From assembly GCF_017696315.1 (NCBI RefSeq), contig NZ_JAAORJ010000001.1, positions 140,452 to 204,451 of the forward strand: DNA of 64,000 nucleotides, given 5' to 3'. The notes beneath the pieces were generated by a model. It was not told the DNA's origin, did not search any database, and saw only the letters and a list, made by a program, of their open reading frames with translations. The position numbers and the translations under genes are program-made. This DNA is from Prochlorococcus marinus XMU1412 (GTDB lineage: Bacteria; Cyanobacteriota; Cyanobacteriia; PCC-6307; Cyanobiaceae). This document shows positions 51,232 through 62,857 of this stretch, one piece after another; position 1 is the first letter of the stretch; the number at the start of each line of letters is the position of its first letter.

Positions 51232-52401
51232 TTATTCAACCCATTTTAAATCTGATCCAATTGCATCTTTTATACTAGATAATTGATGGTTATTGAGTTG
51301 CTTTATAATTCCCTCAAGTATATCTGGTACTAATTGTGGACCCTTATATATCCATCCTGTGTAAAGTTGAATTAATGATGCTCCAGAACAAATTCTTTCC
51401 CAAGCTGACTCAGGACTATCTATTCCACCAACCCCAATTAAAATAATCTTTTTATCAATATTATGTATATGTTTTATTATTTGATTTGCTTTTTTTTGGA
51501 GAGGCCTCCCACTTAATCCTCCATTCTCTTGAGAGAGTAATAATCCAGTTTGCCTGATCTTTCTATTTTCAAGACCTAATCTATCAATGCTGGTGTTTGT
51601 AGCAATTATTCCATCGATGTTTTCCTCGATTATTAATTGGCAAATATCTTCAATATCTTTAAGGCCTAAATCTGGCGCAATTTTTACAAATAATGGTGGA
51701 CAATTAGGTAAGTTTTTAATTTCTCTAAGAAGTTCTTTTAGAAGAATTGGATCTTGTAATTTTCTTAGTCCTTCAGTATTTGGAGAACTAACGTTTATTG
51801 CTGCGTAATCACAATATGGAATTAATAATTTTAGAGAAGTTAAATAATCATCTTTTGCTTGAGATAAACCTGTAATTTTTGACTTACCGAAATTTATCCC
51901 TAAACAAATATTCTCCCTGTTTTTTTTAAACTCAATACCTTGTTCGACAAAGTTTTTAACTAGATTTTCAGCACCATTATTATTGAAACCCATTCTATTT
52001 AATGCTGCTTCTTCTTCTGCCAATCTAAATAACCTTGGTTTGGGATTTCCATTCTGAGCAAATTTAGTTACTGTACCAAGCTCAGCAAATCCAAAACCAA
52101 AATCTTTCCATATATTTGCGGCATTTCCATTTTTGTCAAAACCCGCAGCTAAACCAATTGGATTACAAAAATTTATTCCACATATGTTCTGAGTTAACCT
52201 TTTATCAACTACAGAAAATTCTTCATTTAGATTTTTTAAGATAGAAGATACTATAGGCCAATTATATTTTCTTGAACTGAATGATAGGAGACTAAGAGAT
52301 AAATTTGTTAAGTATTCTGCATCAATTCCAGAGTCTTTTTTTAATACAGGGGTAATCAAGTTTTTATAAAGATTTTTAAATCCCCCCTTCTTATCATTCA
52401 T
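51232..52401 (-). CDS. pyrD: Dihydroorotate dehydrogenase (class 2)
   Basis: PyrD (389 residues) is the quinone-linked class 2 enzyme of pyrimidine synthesis. It shows [42 protein letters not shown] and [10 protein letters not shown]. An N-terminal extension of about 80 residues gives the amphipathic membrane-binding and quinone tunnel part. It overlaps rnhA by four bases. Confidence 0.95.
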   Translation of the reverse strand: MNDKKGGFKNLYKNLITPVLKKDSGIDAEYLTNLSLSLLSFSSRKYNWPIVSSILKNLNEEFSVVDKRLTQNICGINFCNPIGLAAGFDKNGNAANIWKDFGFGFAELGTVTKFAQNGNPKPRLFRLAEEEAALNRMGFNNNGAENLVKNFVEQGIEFKKNRENICLGINFGKSKITGLSQAKDDYLTSLKLLIPYCDYAAINVSSPNTEGLRKLQDPILLKELLREIKNLPNCPPLFVKIAPDLGLKDIEDICQLIIEENIDGIIATNTSIDRLGLENRKIRQTGLLLSQENGGLSGRPLQKKANQIIKHIHNIDKKIILIGVGGIDSPESAWERICSGASLIQLYTGWIYKGPQLVPDILEGIIKQLNNHQLSSIKDAIGSDLKWVE

Positions 52402-53126
52402 AAAAAATTAGGCTTCTTTTTTTCTATTATCCAATATTTTTTATCTTTAGGAATCAATCTCCAATTACGCCATTCAAAAAGTGAATATTGTTTTATCTTT
52501 AAGTGGTTTTCATCACCTAATAAGGTTTCTAGTTCAGGTGAACTTAACAGGTACTTTTTTTCTGCAAATTTTTGAATTAATTCATTGCGGGAAAATAATT
52601 CCTGAATTTCTACAGGTGCATTTTTTTCAAAAAAATCAACTGAGGATTCTATTTTTTTTAAGTTACTTTCTAAAGATATACCTTTGCTGTAATTAGTTGC
52701 AATTTTATCAACCCTATCATTTTGTTTATCCCCGCTATGACCTTTAACATATTCCATTATTAGGCCATTAATTCTTAATTGATCAATTTTTTGCCATAGA
52801 TCAAGATTTTGAACTGGTTTCCCTGAACTTGTTTTCCATCCATTCTTCTTCCAATTAATAATCCATTTTGTATAACCCTCTATTACATATTTACTATCAG
52901 TTCTTAGTTTAAAGTTCTCTTTTAATTTGTAGGTTTTTAATTTCTCAAGAGTTTTTATAGCCGCAGTGAGTTCCATTCTATTATTAGTAGTATTTTGCTC
53001 GGAACCACCTATTTCTAATTCGCTGTTATCTTCAAAAATTATTAAACCGCCCCAACCACCTGGGCCTGGATTACCACTGCAGGCTCCATCGGTTGCGGCT
53101 TCAATCGCAATACTATCACTATTCAT
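52398..53126 (-). CDS. rnhA: Ribonuclease HI with C-terminal extension
   Basis: RNase HI degrades RNA in RNA:DNA hybrids. The catalytic residues are visible: D13 ([11 protein letters not shown]), E52 (NNRMELTA), D77 (LRTDSKYV) and D137 (KQNDRVD), with H130. The core covers residues 1-152. Another 85-90 residues follow (core ELETLLGDE and WRNWRLIP), absent from E. coli RNase HI. The gene overlaps pyrD by four bases. Confidence 0.93.
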   Translation of the reverse strand: MNSDSIAIEAATDGACSGNPGPGGWGGLIIFEDNSELEIGGSEQNTTNNRMELTAAIKTLEKLKTYKLKENFKLRTDSKYVIEGYTKWIINWKKNGWKTSSGKPVQNLDLWQKIDQLRINGLIMEYVKGHSGDKQNDRVDKIATNYSKGISLESNLKKIESSVDFFEKNAPVEIQELFSRNELIQKFAEKKYLLSSPELETLLGDENHLKIKQYSLFEWRNWRLIPKDKKYWIIEKKKPNFL

Positions 53127-53173
53127 AATTTTTGAAGCCGATATTAAGGTTATCGGCTTGAAAAAATGTACTC

Positions 53174-53569
53174 TTATTTAAGTGTAACTTTACCGCCAGC
53201 TTCTTCAATCTCTTTCTTTAAAGATTCAGCATCTGCCTTGGCAATTCCTTCTTTTACTGTTTTTGGTGCAGATTCAACAAGTGCTTTTGCATCGCCAAGA
53301 CCTAGACCAGTTGCATTTCTTACAACCTTAAGTACTTTGATTTTTGCAGCTGCATCAAAGCTTTCGAGAACTACATCAAATTCAGTTTTTTCTTCAGCAG
53401 CGCCACCATCTGCGTCACCGCCAGCTGCTCCTGGAGCTGCCATAACTACACCTGCAGAAGCTGCAGCAGATACACCAAAAGCCTCTTCAATTTGCTTTAC
53501 AAGCTCTGATGCTTCTAAAAGTGATAGAGATTTTAATGATTCAAGAATTTCTTCAGTTTTTGCGGACAT
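53174..53569 (-). CDS. rplL: Ribosomal protein L7/L12
   Basis: L7/L12 (131 residues) forms the flexible stalk of the 50S subunit that recruits translation GTPases. The N-terminal dimerisation helix pair ([21 protein letters not shown]) is joined by an Ala/Gly-rich hinge to the C-terminal domain ([22 protein letters not shown]). It follows rplJ after 27 bases. Confidence 0.97.
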
Positions 53570-53596
53570 TTTCTTAAAGTTAATTAGGTTTTGAAT

Positions 53597-54124
53597 TTAG
53601 GATTCTGATTTTTCAGAATGTTGTTGAAGTGATCTAGCAAGTCCAGAAGGTACTTCATTAATAGAGATCGCAATTTTTGTTGCAACGCCATTAAGAGCGC
53701 CAGCAATTTTTGCCATCAATACTTCTTTAGATGGAAGACTTGCAATTTCTTTTATTTCAGAATCGCTTAGAAGTCTGCCTTCAAATAAAGCTCCTTTGGT
53801 TTCGGATTTTTTGGTGTCTTTTTGAAAAGATTGGATAGCTTTTACAGCACCACCAACATCTTCTTTGATTAAGACAAAAGCATTTGTTCCGGTCAGTAAA
53901 GATTCAAGATCGTTCCAATTACTATCTCCATCAATAGCTTTACGCATTAATGAATTTTTAGTAACTTTGCAAATGCCGTTAGTTGTTTGCAATCTAGATC
54001 GCAAATCTGACATCTCTTTGATAGTTAAACCTTTATAGTCAAGAACTACAGCCATTTCCGAGTCGTTTAATAGAGATTTAATCTCAGTAACGATTTGTTG
54101 CTTATTCTCTAGTGTTCGGCCCAT
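53597..54124 (-). CDS. rplJ: Ribosomal protein L10
   Basis: L10 (175 residues) anchors the L7/L12 dimers. It is recognised by [34 protein letters not shown] and [12 protein letters not shown]. The C-terminal helix, which binds L7/L12, is present. It is preceded by a structured leader that is likely its own binding site. Confidence 0.96.
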   Translation of the reverse strand: MGRTLENKQQIVTEIKSLLNDSEMAVVLDYKGLTIKEMSDLRSRLQTTNGICKVTKNSLMRKAIDGDSNWNDLESLLTGTNAFVLIKEDVGGAVKAIQSFQKDTKKSETKGALFEGRLLSDSEIKEIASLPSKEVLMAKIAGALNGVATKIAISINEVPSGLARSLQQHSEKSES

Positions 54125-54130
54125 TGATGT

Positions 54131-54208
54131 TTTTTGGATCGTAATTTAGGGAGAGCAGGAAATGCGGCAAAGTCCTTTTAAAGAGGCCGCTTTTATTAGA
54201 TCCAAAAA
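54131..54208 (-). promoter_or_regulatory. Likely L10 (rplJ) leader structure
   Basis: A ten-base inverted repeat (TTTTTGGATC at 54131-54140 with GATCCAAAAA at 54199-54208) closes a structure that contains GCGGC (54164-54168) paired with GCCGC (54186-54190). It ends seven bases before the rplJ start on the minus strand, where L10-L7/L12 normally binds to repress its mRNA. The exact kink-turn was not verified. Confidence 0.6.
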
Positions 54209-54298
54209 GAAATAATTTAAGACGAGTCCTCGGTAGGAATTAAAAATTTAGAATAACTAAATTAACCTACTTTCTTTGGCCGTATTATTGCACTTTAA

Positions 54299-54304
54299 AT
54301 TATA
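54299..54304 (-). promoter_or_regulatory. Candidate -10 box for rplJL
   Basis: TATAAT on the minus strand, with TG-like context upstream but no clear -35. It would give rplJL a leader of about 170 bases that includes the hairpin structure. Assigned by eye. Confidence 0.35.
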
Positions 54305-54314
54305 CTACAAAGCG

Positions 54315-55022
54315 TTAACCTTCAGGTTGGTAATCTTGTACAGCATTTATGTCAACTTGAACCGAAGGCCCCATTGTTGAAGTTACATAAAAAGTTTTCC
54401 AATACTTTCCCTTAGCTCCACTTGGTTTATTTTTATCAATTGATTCTTGTAAGGTTTTTAAGTTATCAAATAGAGCCTCTTTTGTGAAACTTGCTTTTCC
54501 AAAGCGGACATGAACGATTCCAGCCTTATCTGCTCTAAATTCGAGCTTACCAGCTTTGAATTCTTTTATTGCATTAGCAATGTCATTAGTTACTGTACCA
54601 GCTTTAGGATTAGGCATTAAACCTCTAGGTCCTAAAACTCTTCCTAATTTTGCAACCTTTGGCATCATATCTGGAGTTGCAATAAGTAGATCAAACTCCA
54701 TATTTCCTTTATTGATGCTTTCCACTAGGTCTTCTTCTCCAAATAAATCTGCACCAGCAGCCTTAGCTTTCGATACATTCTCACCACTTGTAATTACTGC
54801 AATTTTGATGCTTTGGCCAGTACCATGTGGCAATGCAACAGTAGTCCTTAATTGTTGATCAGTATATTTTGGATCAATGCCTAAACGTATATGTGCTTCA
54901 ATAGTTTCATCAAATTTTGCATTAGCATTTTCCTTGATAATACTAAGAGCTTCAAGTGGTGCGTAAATGCGATCTTCTATCTTTGTTGATAGAGCCGCCA
55001 TTCTTTTGGATAGTTTTTTCAT
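54315..55022 (-). CDS. rplA: Ribosomal protein L1
   Basis: L1 (235 residues) forms the mobile L1 stalk of the 50S subunit and represses its own operon. It shows [40 protein letters not shown] and [10 protein letters not shown]. It follows rplK after 66 bases that may hold an L1-binding site. Confidence 0.96.
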   Translation of the reverse strand: MKKLSKRMAALSTKIEDRIYAPLEALSIIKENANAKFDETIEAHIRLGIDPKYTDQQLRTTVALPHGTGQSIKIAVITSGENVSKAKAAGADLFGEEDLVESINKGNMEFDLLIATPDMMPKVAKLGRVLGPRGLMPNPKAGTVTNDIANAIKEFKAGKLEFRADKAGIVHVRFGKASFTKEALFDNLKTLQESIDKNKPSGAKGKYWKTFYVTSTMGPSVQVDINAVQDYQPEG

Positions 55023-55031
55023 AATAATGTT

Positions 55032-55061
55032 GGGTGCAAACGGTTATTAACTAACCTCCCC
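55032..55061 (-). promoter_or_regulatory. Possible L1 operator between rplK and rplA
   Basis: On the minus strand, GGGG-A-GGTTA-loop-TAACC then CCC forms two short stems with an asymmetric inner loop. It contains a GGGAGG run like the L1-binding part of 23S rRNA. Such mimicry is known for L1 autogenous control. Evidence is by eye only. Confidence 0.4.
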
Positions 55062-55088
55062 TAAATAGTGAGAAATTTTGTACTGAAC

Positions 55089-55514
55089 TCAATCAGTGAT
55101 AGAGACGCCCATATTACGAGCAGTACCCTCAATTACTTTCATTGCTGATTCAACACTAGAACAGTTTAGATCAGGAAGCTTAGTTTTGGCTATTTCTTCT
55201 AATTGAGCTTTACTTATATTCCCAACAGAGCCTTTTGCGGATTCACCTGATCCTTTTTCTATACCAGCTGCTTTTGTTATTAAAACGGAAGCAGGAGGCG
55301 TTTTTGTGATAAAAGTAAAGCTTCTATCTTCAAAAACAGAAATCTCGACTGGAATTACAAAACCTGCTTTATCTTGTGTCCTTGCGTTGTATTCTTTGCA
55401 AAATGCCATGATATTGACACCATGTTGTCCTAAAGCTGGGCCTACAGGAGGAGCAGGATTTGCTTTGCCTGCTTGTAGAGCAAGCTTGATAACTGCAACA
55501 ATTTTTTTTGCCAT
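55089..55514 (-). CDS. rplK: Ribosomal protein L11
   Basis: L11 (141 residues) sits at the GTPase-associated centre with L10. It shows [23 protein letters not shown] at its N-terminus (partial), FCKEYNART and [10 protein letters not shown]. It is followed by rplA, the usual L11-L1 order. Confidence 0.97.
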   Translation of the reverse strand: MAKKIVAVIKLALQAGKANPAPPVGPALGQHGVNIMAFCKEYNARTQDKAGFVIPVEISVFEDRSFTFITKTPPASVLITKAAGIEKGSGESAKGSVGNISKAQLEEIAKTKLPDLNCSSVESAMKVIEGTARNMGVSITD

Positions 55515-55581
55515 TAGATTAGAAAATTTAAGCTGAAGTAGAAAATCATAATTTTACTCGATAAACAAGAACAATTAGAAA

Positions 55582-56193
55582 TTAATTTTGTTTATTGATT
55601 TGGGAGAATTCTAATTCTACAGGAGTCTCGCGCCCAAATATTGAAAGTAATGCTTTTAATTTATTTCTTTCTCCGGAAACTTCTATAACTTCTCCCTGGA
55701 AATCCTTGAATGGACCGCTAGTTACAATGATTCTATCTTTTTCTTCAATATCTAACTTGATTACAGCTTTTTTCTCTGATGCGCGCTTAAAGATTCTATT
55801 AACTTCTTGTCTTGATAATGGTCTAGGTTTGATATGACCTCGCGATCTTCCGCTGCCTCTACCGTCTTCAGCACCGACAAAGTTAATTACATTTGGAGTA
55901 CTTTTAACAGCCATCATTGTATCTTCATCCAAAATCATTCTTACGAGTACATAACCTGGGAAAACTTTTTCTTCAGTAGTTTGTCTGCTTCCATCTTTTT
56001 TTAATTTAATTCCTGGAGTTTGGGGAATTTCAATTTCAATGATTCTATTATTAACACCTAAAGTTACTGATCTCTGCTCAAGAGTCGCTTTTACTTTTTT
56101 TTCACAGCTTGATGCTACTTGAACTGCATACCATCTTGCGATGCTTGTATTTGCTTTTGAAGAAGCAAGGTTTGTAGTTAATTCATTACTCAT
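55582..56193 (-). CDS. nusG: Transcription factor NusG
   Basis: NusG (203 residues) couples RNA polymerase to ribosomes and Rho. The NGN domain shows RWYAVQVASSCEKKVKATLEQ and FPGYVLVRM; the C-terminal KOW domain shows VTSGPFKDFQGEVIEV. It follows secE after 51 bases and precedes rplK, as in most bacteria. Confidence 0.95.
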   Translation of the reverse strand: MSNELTTNLASSKANTSIARWYAVQVASSCEKKVKATLEQRSVTLGVNNRIIEIEIPQTPGIKLKKDGSRQTTEEKVFPGYVLVRMILDEDTMMAVKSTPNVINFVGAEDGRGSGRSRGHIKPRPLSRQEVNRIFKRASEKKAVIKLDIEEKDRIIVTSGPFKDFQGEVIEVSGERNKLKALLSIFGRETPVELEFSQINKQN

Positions 56194-56244
56194 TTTTCTG
56201 GAAGCTTAATTAAGATCTTTATAAATGGATATTCGGGAGATAAT

Positions 56245-56487
56245 TCAACCAAAAATTTGCGAGGCTGCCCACCCATAGAATCTGCTAACAGAAGCAATGG
56301 CTGCAGCAGAAAAAGATACCATAATTATAACTGCTACTGATTCGCTAAAAAGTTGTTGTTTGTTAGGCCACACGACAAGTTTAAGCTCATCGTAGGTAGA
56401 TCTAAAAAAATTATTCTTTTTTTTAGGCTCTTCAACTTCAGGAGAATCCTTTTTAAGAGGTTCTTTATTAGTAGTAGGACTTGTCAC
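56245..56487 (-). CDS. secE: Preprotein translocase subunit SecE
   Basis: SecE (80 residues) is the small clamp subunit of the SecYEG channel, with one membrane segment (residues about 50-70) preceded by the amphipathic TYDELKLVVWPNKQQL signature. The start is a GTG at 56487; no ATG occurs in the first part of the frame. It opens the ribosomal protein cluster. Confidence 0.94.
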   Translation of the reverse strand: MTSPTTNKEPLKKDSPEVEEPKKKNNFFRSTYDELKLVVWPNKQQLFSESVAVIIMVSFSAAAIASVSRFYGWAASQIFG

Positions 56488-56548
56488 AAAATTTGTTTGG
56501 AATTAAGCATTATGCTTTAGTTTTTATTTTAGCTTATTGATTTACTCC

Positions 56549-59314
56549 TCAGCTAGGTTTGAAAACGATCTCATCTTTTTTAGCAGGATTAAGTTTAATT
56601 GTTATATTTTTTTTATTTTTGAAGTTATCCTCTAAAAGTTTTGCAGCCAAGGGATTTTCTATTTGTCTTCTAAGTTCCCTGCTAAGTGGCCTAGCACCAT
56701 ATTCAGGTTCGTAAGAATCGTTTGCAATTTTGTCGATAACTTTTTTGTCTATAGCGATATTTATTTTCTGCTCAAGTAGCAGGTTCTTTAAATCTTCTGT
56801 TTGTAGAATGATTATTTTTTGAAGTTCATCAATAGATAATGGATCAAACTTTACTACTTCGTCAATTCTATTTAAAAATTCAGGTCTAAAAATTGAAGAC
56901 AATGCATTACTAATTGAATCATCTAGAATTTGTTGATCTTTTTCTAACTTTCCCTCACTTTTAGAAATCTTTTGCGAATACTCCAGTATAGATTTACCAG
57001 CTAGGTTACTTGTCATAATGATTACCGTATTTTTGAAATCTACGGTCCTTCCTTGGGAGTCCGTTAATCTTCCTTCATCTAAGACTTGCAAAAGGATATT
57101 AAATACTTCTGCATGTGCTTTTTCTATCTCATCAAGAAGTATTACTGAATAGGGTTTACGTCTTACAGCTTCAGTTAATTGACCTCCCTCTTCATAACCA
57201 ACATAACCTGGGGGAGCTCCTAAAAGTCTTGCTACGGCATTTTTCTCCATATATTCACTCATGTCTAATCTTAAAAGTGCGTCTTCTTCATCAAATAAAG
57301 CTGTTGCAAGAGATTTTGCTAATTCTGTTTTACCAACACCAGTAGGACCCATAAATAAAAAAGATCCAATAGGTCTTTTGGGACTTTTCATGCCAACTCG
57401 AGCTCTTCTAATTGCAGCAGAAACAGCTTCTATAGCTTTTTCTTGTCCAATAACTTTTTCACTTAGTTCTTTTCCTAGATTGACTAATTTTTTACGTTCA
57501 TTTGAAACTACTTTAGAAATTGGAATTCCTGTGATTTTTGATATAACATCTGCAATATCATCAGGTTCAACTTGATATTTAAAAGGGAAATTTCTATTTT
57601 TCTTTATTTTATTAAAGTTCTCTTCAACTTTTTGTATGTCATTCACTATTTCACTTAACTCTTCTTCAAGCTTTTCTAAATAATCTAGATCATTTTCAAT
57701 TTCTCGATTTGATTTATCTTTAATTTGTTTGGTTATCTTATCTTCTTCTTTCATTAAAATAGATAATTCCTCCATTTCTTCACGTAAATTGTTCCAATTT
57801 TCCAAAAGAACGTTCAATTTTGCCTCTGATTGTTGTCTATTATTCAATAGTTTTTCTTGAGCTTCGACATTTTCTCCTTGCAAATTATTCAATTTTTCAT
57901 CAATAGTATTAAGTTTGTTTTCTTGTTGGAGAATGATTTGTGGCATATTATTAGACTCGATTTTCAACTGTGCAGCTGCTTCATCAATTAAATCTATTGC
58001 ACTATCAGGGAGACATTTATCGCTGATGTATCTATCGGCCAATTTTGCAGAATAGTTTACAGCCTCTTCAGAAATTTTTATGCCATGATGTAATTCATAT
58101 TTCTTTTTGATTCCTTGTAATATTTTTACGCTTAATTCTACTGAAGGTTCATTAACAGCTATCTTTTGAAAGCAATTATTTAATGCCTGATCTTTTTCAA
58201 TAGTTTCACGAAATTTCTCAGGTGTTGTTGTACCGATACATCTAAGTTCTCCTTCAGCTAATAAAGGTTTTAAGATATTACTGATGTCGGTAGAAGATCT
58301 GTCAGAACTTAATATTGAGTGAATTTCATCAATAAAAAGAATCATTCCTTGGTTTGGATTATTTAGTTCCTGCATTATTAAGCTTAGTCTTTCCTCTAGT
58401 TGACCTCTAAATTTGGTCCCAGAAACTAATGCACCTAAGTCAAGTGAAATAATTTTTAAGTCCCTTAAAGTATCAGGAACTTTTTTGTCTACAATTAATT
58501 GCGCAAGTAATTTTGCAATTGAGGTTTTACCAACTCCAGGATTGCCAATAAGTATAGGGTTATTTTTGTTTCTTCTGCAGAGTACCCTCATTAAATTATT
58601 GAGCTCATTTTCTCTTCCTAAAACAGGATCCAATAAGCCTTTTTTAGCTGATCCTGTTAAATCTTTTCCATAAATTGAAAGAACAGTTTCATCTTTTCCA
58701 ACTTGTTTTTTGGTTTCAATTTGAAGTTCACTTTTCGGTAATGGAACAATAGCTTTTTTAAATTTTTCTTCTTTTACAAGAGTCTCTTCAGTCTCGTTGT
58801 TTGATTCGAAATTAGATTGATTATTTATTTCAATCACATTCCCATAATTAAAAGAATCTTTTGATTTATTAATATTTGGGTAAAACTTTAATTCTTCCTC
58901 TAATTTTTCCATGGAAAGGTTTCCTTCTTCAAAAACATAATTTCCAATTCTTAAATCTCTTCCAAGAGCAATTAGTAAATGAGGGATTTCTATTAATCTC
59001 GATCCCCATTGAGTTTTAATCTGATTCGCGTTATCTAATAAAATTTCTAAATCTTCTCCGATAGTAAAAATATCTGACTCATTTGTTGGTGTCTCTTCTA
59101 AAAAATCTTCTGTTATGTCTAAAACTGTATCTTGGTCGATTGATAATTTTTCAATGAAGGCAAAGAATTCACTTGATGAGAACAATGTATGAATTATGTG
59201 TTCAATATTAAATTCGCTATGATCCCATTTTTTTGCGGTTTCTTCCCCTAATAAAAGAAGATTCCAACTAATATCGCTAAATAGTTCAGGACTGGATGTA
59301 AGTGTTTCTCTCAT
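56549..59314 (-). CDS. clpB2: ClpB-type disaggregase paralogue (ClpB2)
   Basis: This 921-residue Hsp100 ATPase has two AAA+ rings. D1: Walker A GNPGVGKT (257-264), Walker B ILFIDE (325-330), pore loop KFRG (301-304). A middle coiled-coil domain covers about 455-575. D2: Walker A GPTGVGKT, Walker B VILLDE, pore loop GYVGYEEGG, FRPEFLNRIDE. The N-domain is divergent, and an acidic, Asn-rich linker of about 60 residues (150-210) is longer than usual. The D1 arginine-finger site reads ALNNCFQ in place of ALERRFQ. No Clp-P loop IGF is seen, so it is a disaggregase type, not ClpA/C. Confidence 0.9.
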   Translation of the reverse strand: MRETLTSSPELFSDISWNLLLLGEETAKKWDHSEFNIEHIIHTLFSSSEFFAFIEKLSIDQDTVLDITEDFLEETPTNESDIFTIGEDLEILLDNANQIKTQWGSRLIEIPHLLIALGRDLRIGNYVFEEGNLSMEKLEEELKFYPNINKSKDSFNYGNVIEINNQSNFESNNETEETLVKEEKFKKAIVPLPKSELQIETKKQVGKDETVLSIYGKDLTGSAKKGLLDPVLGRENELNNLMRVLCRRNKNNPILIGNPGVGKTSIAKLLAQLIVDKKVPDTLRDLKIISLDLGALVSGTKFRGQLEERLSLIMQELNNPNQGMILFIDEIHSILSSDRSSTDISNILKPLLAEGELRCIGTTTPEKFRETIEKDQALNNCFQKIAVNEPSVELSVKILQGIKKKYELHHGIKISEEAVNYSAKLADRYISDKCLPDSAIDLIDEAAAQLKIESNNMPQIILQQENKLNTIDEKLNNLQGENVEAQEKLLNNRQQSEAKLNVLLENWNNLREEMEELSILMKEEDKITKQIKDKSNREIENDLDYLEKLEEELSEIVNDIQKVEENFNKIKKNRNFPFKYQVEPDDIADVISKITGIPISKVVSNERKKLVNLGKELSEKVIGQEKAIEAVSAAIRRARVGMKSPKRPIGSFLFMGPTGVGKTELAKSLATALFDEEDALLRLDMSEYMEKNAVARLLGAPPGYVGYEEGGQLTEAVRRKPYSVILLDEIEKAHAEVFNILLQVLDEGRLTDSQGRTVDFKNTVIIMTSNLAGKSILEYSQKISKSEGKLEKDQQILDDSISNALSSIFRPEFLNRIDEVVKFDPLSIDELQKIIILQTEDLKNLLLEQKINIAIDKKVIDKIANDSYEPEYGARPLSRELRRQIENPLAAKLLEDNFKNKKNITIKLNPAKKDEIVFKPS

Positions 59315-60870
<1,556 letters not shown>

Positions 60871-60875
60871 TTTTT

Positions 60876-62543
60876 TTAGCCTTTAAGTTTTTCTAAACGT
60901 GAGCCTTTTCTCATACTTAATTGGCATTTTATCCAATCAATACTTATTGGGAGTGCAAAAAAAAGTGGCAACAATGCAAAATTATTTTGTTTATTGGTTA
61001 CAAGTAAAGCAGATGCAATTGATAAGCTTCCTATAAGAATTGAATGGCCTAAAGTTTTTTGAGCAGTAAACATTTTTTTGAATTGCCTATCAGACTCTCC
61101 CATTCTTATTTGTAATTGTAAATCGCCCTGCTCTAATCTTTCTAAACTTTCATCTATTCTTTTGGGAATACCAACAGCTTTCGATCCTAGTTCACCCACT
61201 TGCCTTCCAAATTGGTTAATTAAATCGTTAGGAGTTTGATTATTTGAAGTCATAAGTTCTATTAAATAAGGCTTGGTAACTGATACAAGGTTAAACCCTG
61301 GATCAAGCATTCTACCAACTCCTTCAAAAGTTGATAAAGCTCTCATCACAAAGATTAAATCTACTGGCAGTTGAAATGGTGTTTCATAGACAAGTTCGTA
61401 TAAATCTCCAGATAATTTTTCAATAATATTTGGACTAAATGGTGGAGTTAAGGCTTCTTTAAGCATCACTCTGACTAATCTTCTGACTGGTCCTACATCA
61501 ATATCTTTTGAAATTAGCCCAGCCTGTTGTAATTCACTAACAAGTGATGAAGCGTCTCTTAAAGCAGCAGCCTTAACCATCCCCCCTAATCTTGTTTGAA
61601 GATTATTTGAGATATTGCCCATCATTCCAAAATCATAAAAAATCAATTTACCTTCATTTGAAACTGCTAGATTCCCTGGATGAGGGTCTGCATGAAAAAA
61701 ACCGTAATTTACTAATTGTTTTAAATAACTGATAGCCCCTATTTCTGCAATTTTAGGTAAATCAATTTCTTGTGATTTTAATTTTTCTAAATCGCTTATT
61801 TTTGTTCCTTCCAGAAAACTTAAGCAAAGCACTTTTTCACTGCTCATATCCCAAATTACTTCAGGAACTTCAACATTTTTATCATCAAGAAATTGCTGTC
61901 TAAATCTTGCTGCATATTGTGCTTCACAATTAAAATCAAGCTCCTTCATGAGAACTTTCCTACACTCTTTGGCAATCTCAACCCAGTTTCTACCTCGGCT
62001 CCAATTCTTATTTTTCTGCAACAATCCCGCTATTTGCTGCATTATGCCCAAATCAATAACAAATAATTCTTTTAAATTTGGTCTTTGCACTTTAAATACT
62101 ACATTCGTACCATCTTTTAATGTTGCCCTATGAACCTGAGCTAATGATGCTGATCCAACCGGATCACTTATTATTTGATCTATATCATTAAACTTAGACC
62201 CTAGTTCTCTTCTTATAGTTTCTTCAACTTGCGCAAATGAAAATTTAGGAACTTGATCCTGCAATTTAGACAATTCCTGTATCCAGGTATTAGGAATTAA
62301 ATCAGGTCTCGCTGATAATAATTGTCCAATTTTAATAAATGCTGATCCAAGCTTTATTAATTGATTAGTAAACCACCTTGCTCTTTTAATTTGGACCTTA
62401 CTTTTTTCATTGCTCTTAGTTTGGAAAATTGTAAATCTAATATTATCTATCCACAAATTTATTAAAAGCGAAATCAGAGTTACCCAAATAAGAAAGGCCC
62501 TCTTAAATTTTTTTAAACGATAATGAAGAATGTGATAACTCAT
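60876..62543 (-). CDS. ABC1/UbiB-family atypical kinase
   Basis: This 555-residue protein has the UbiB/ADCK fold: KVQRPN with the ATP-site lysine, the N-terminal KxGQ region (KIGQLLSARPDLIP), and GFFHADPHPGNLAV plus FYDFGMMG for the catalytic and metal-binding Asp residues. Two C-terminal hydrophobic segments form a membrane anchor. In cyanobacteria and plastids such kinases affect prenylquinone metabolism. It overlaps the upstream small gene by four bases (ATGA). Confidence 0.9.
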   Translation of the reverse strand: MSYHILHYRLKKFKRAFLIWVTLISLLINLWIDNIRFTIFQTKSNEKSKVQIKRARWFTNQLIKLGSAFIKIGQLLSARPDLIPNTWIQELSKLQDQVPKFSFAQVEETIRRELGSKFNDIDQIISDPVGSASLAQVHRATLKDGTNVVFKVQRPNLKELFVIDLGIMQQIAGLLQKNKNWSRGRNWVEIAKECRKVLMKELDFNCEAQYAARFRQQFLDDKNVEVPEVIWDMSSEKVLCLSFLEGTKISDLEKLKSQEIDLPKIAEIGAISYLKQLVNYGFFHADPHPGNLAVSNEGKLIFYDFGMMGNISNNLQTRLGGMVKAAALRDASSLVSELQQAGLISKDIDVGPVRRLVRVMLKEALTPPFSPNIIEKLSGDLYELVYETPFQLPVDLIFVMRALSTFEGVGRMLDPGFNLVSVTKPYLIELMTSNNQTPNDLINQFGRQVGELGSKAVGIPKRIDESLERLEQGDLQLQIRMGESDRQFKKMFTAQKTLGHSILIGSLSIASALLVTNKQNNFALLPLFFALPISIDWIKCQLSMRKGSRLEKLKG

Positions 62544-62857
62544 ATAATTTGATTATTTATATTTTTATTAAAGTGATCAATTTGCTTATTGATATCTTCA
62601 ATTTGATTTAAAGCTATTGTTATTTTGGGATCTTGATAAGTATTTGTGGACTCATTTTCTTGAATATTTTCAGCTTTCTCCATTCTTGAGGCTTCTTCGA
62701 TTATGGATTCTTTCAAACTATCAAATTCTTTTTTGAGAATTTCTGGAGCATCCTGAGCAATATTTGTTGCTTCTTCAATTTTTTCAACCAATATCTCGTT
62801 TAATTTTTCGGTTACTTTCTTAATAGCAGCTTTTAAAAGGTAGTCAGAGTTGGTCAT
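62540..62857 (-). CDS. Small helical protein coupled to ABC1 kinase
   Basis: A 105-residue, acidic, probably all-helical and partly coiled-coil protein (EKLNEILVEKIEEATNIAQ, ALNQIEDINKQIDHFNKN). No family is recognised. The ATGA overlap with the kinase gene implies translational coupling. A regulatory or scaffolding role for the kinase is an inference. Confidence 0.65.
   Translation of the reverse strand: MTNSDYLLKAAIKKVTEKLNEILVEKIEEATNIAQDAPEILKKEFDSLKESIIEEASRMEKAENIQENESTNTYQDPKITIALNQIEDINKQIDHFNKNINNQII

Noticed and set aside
53166-53594. 142-codon open frame opposite rplL
   Set aside because: It mirrors the Ala-rich hinge of L7/L12 on the other strand (Ser/Ala/Pro-rich), has no family features and no separate context.
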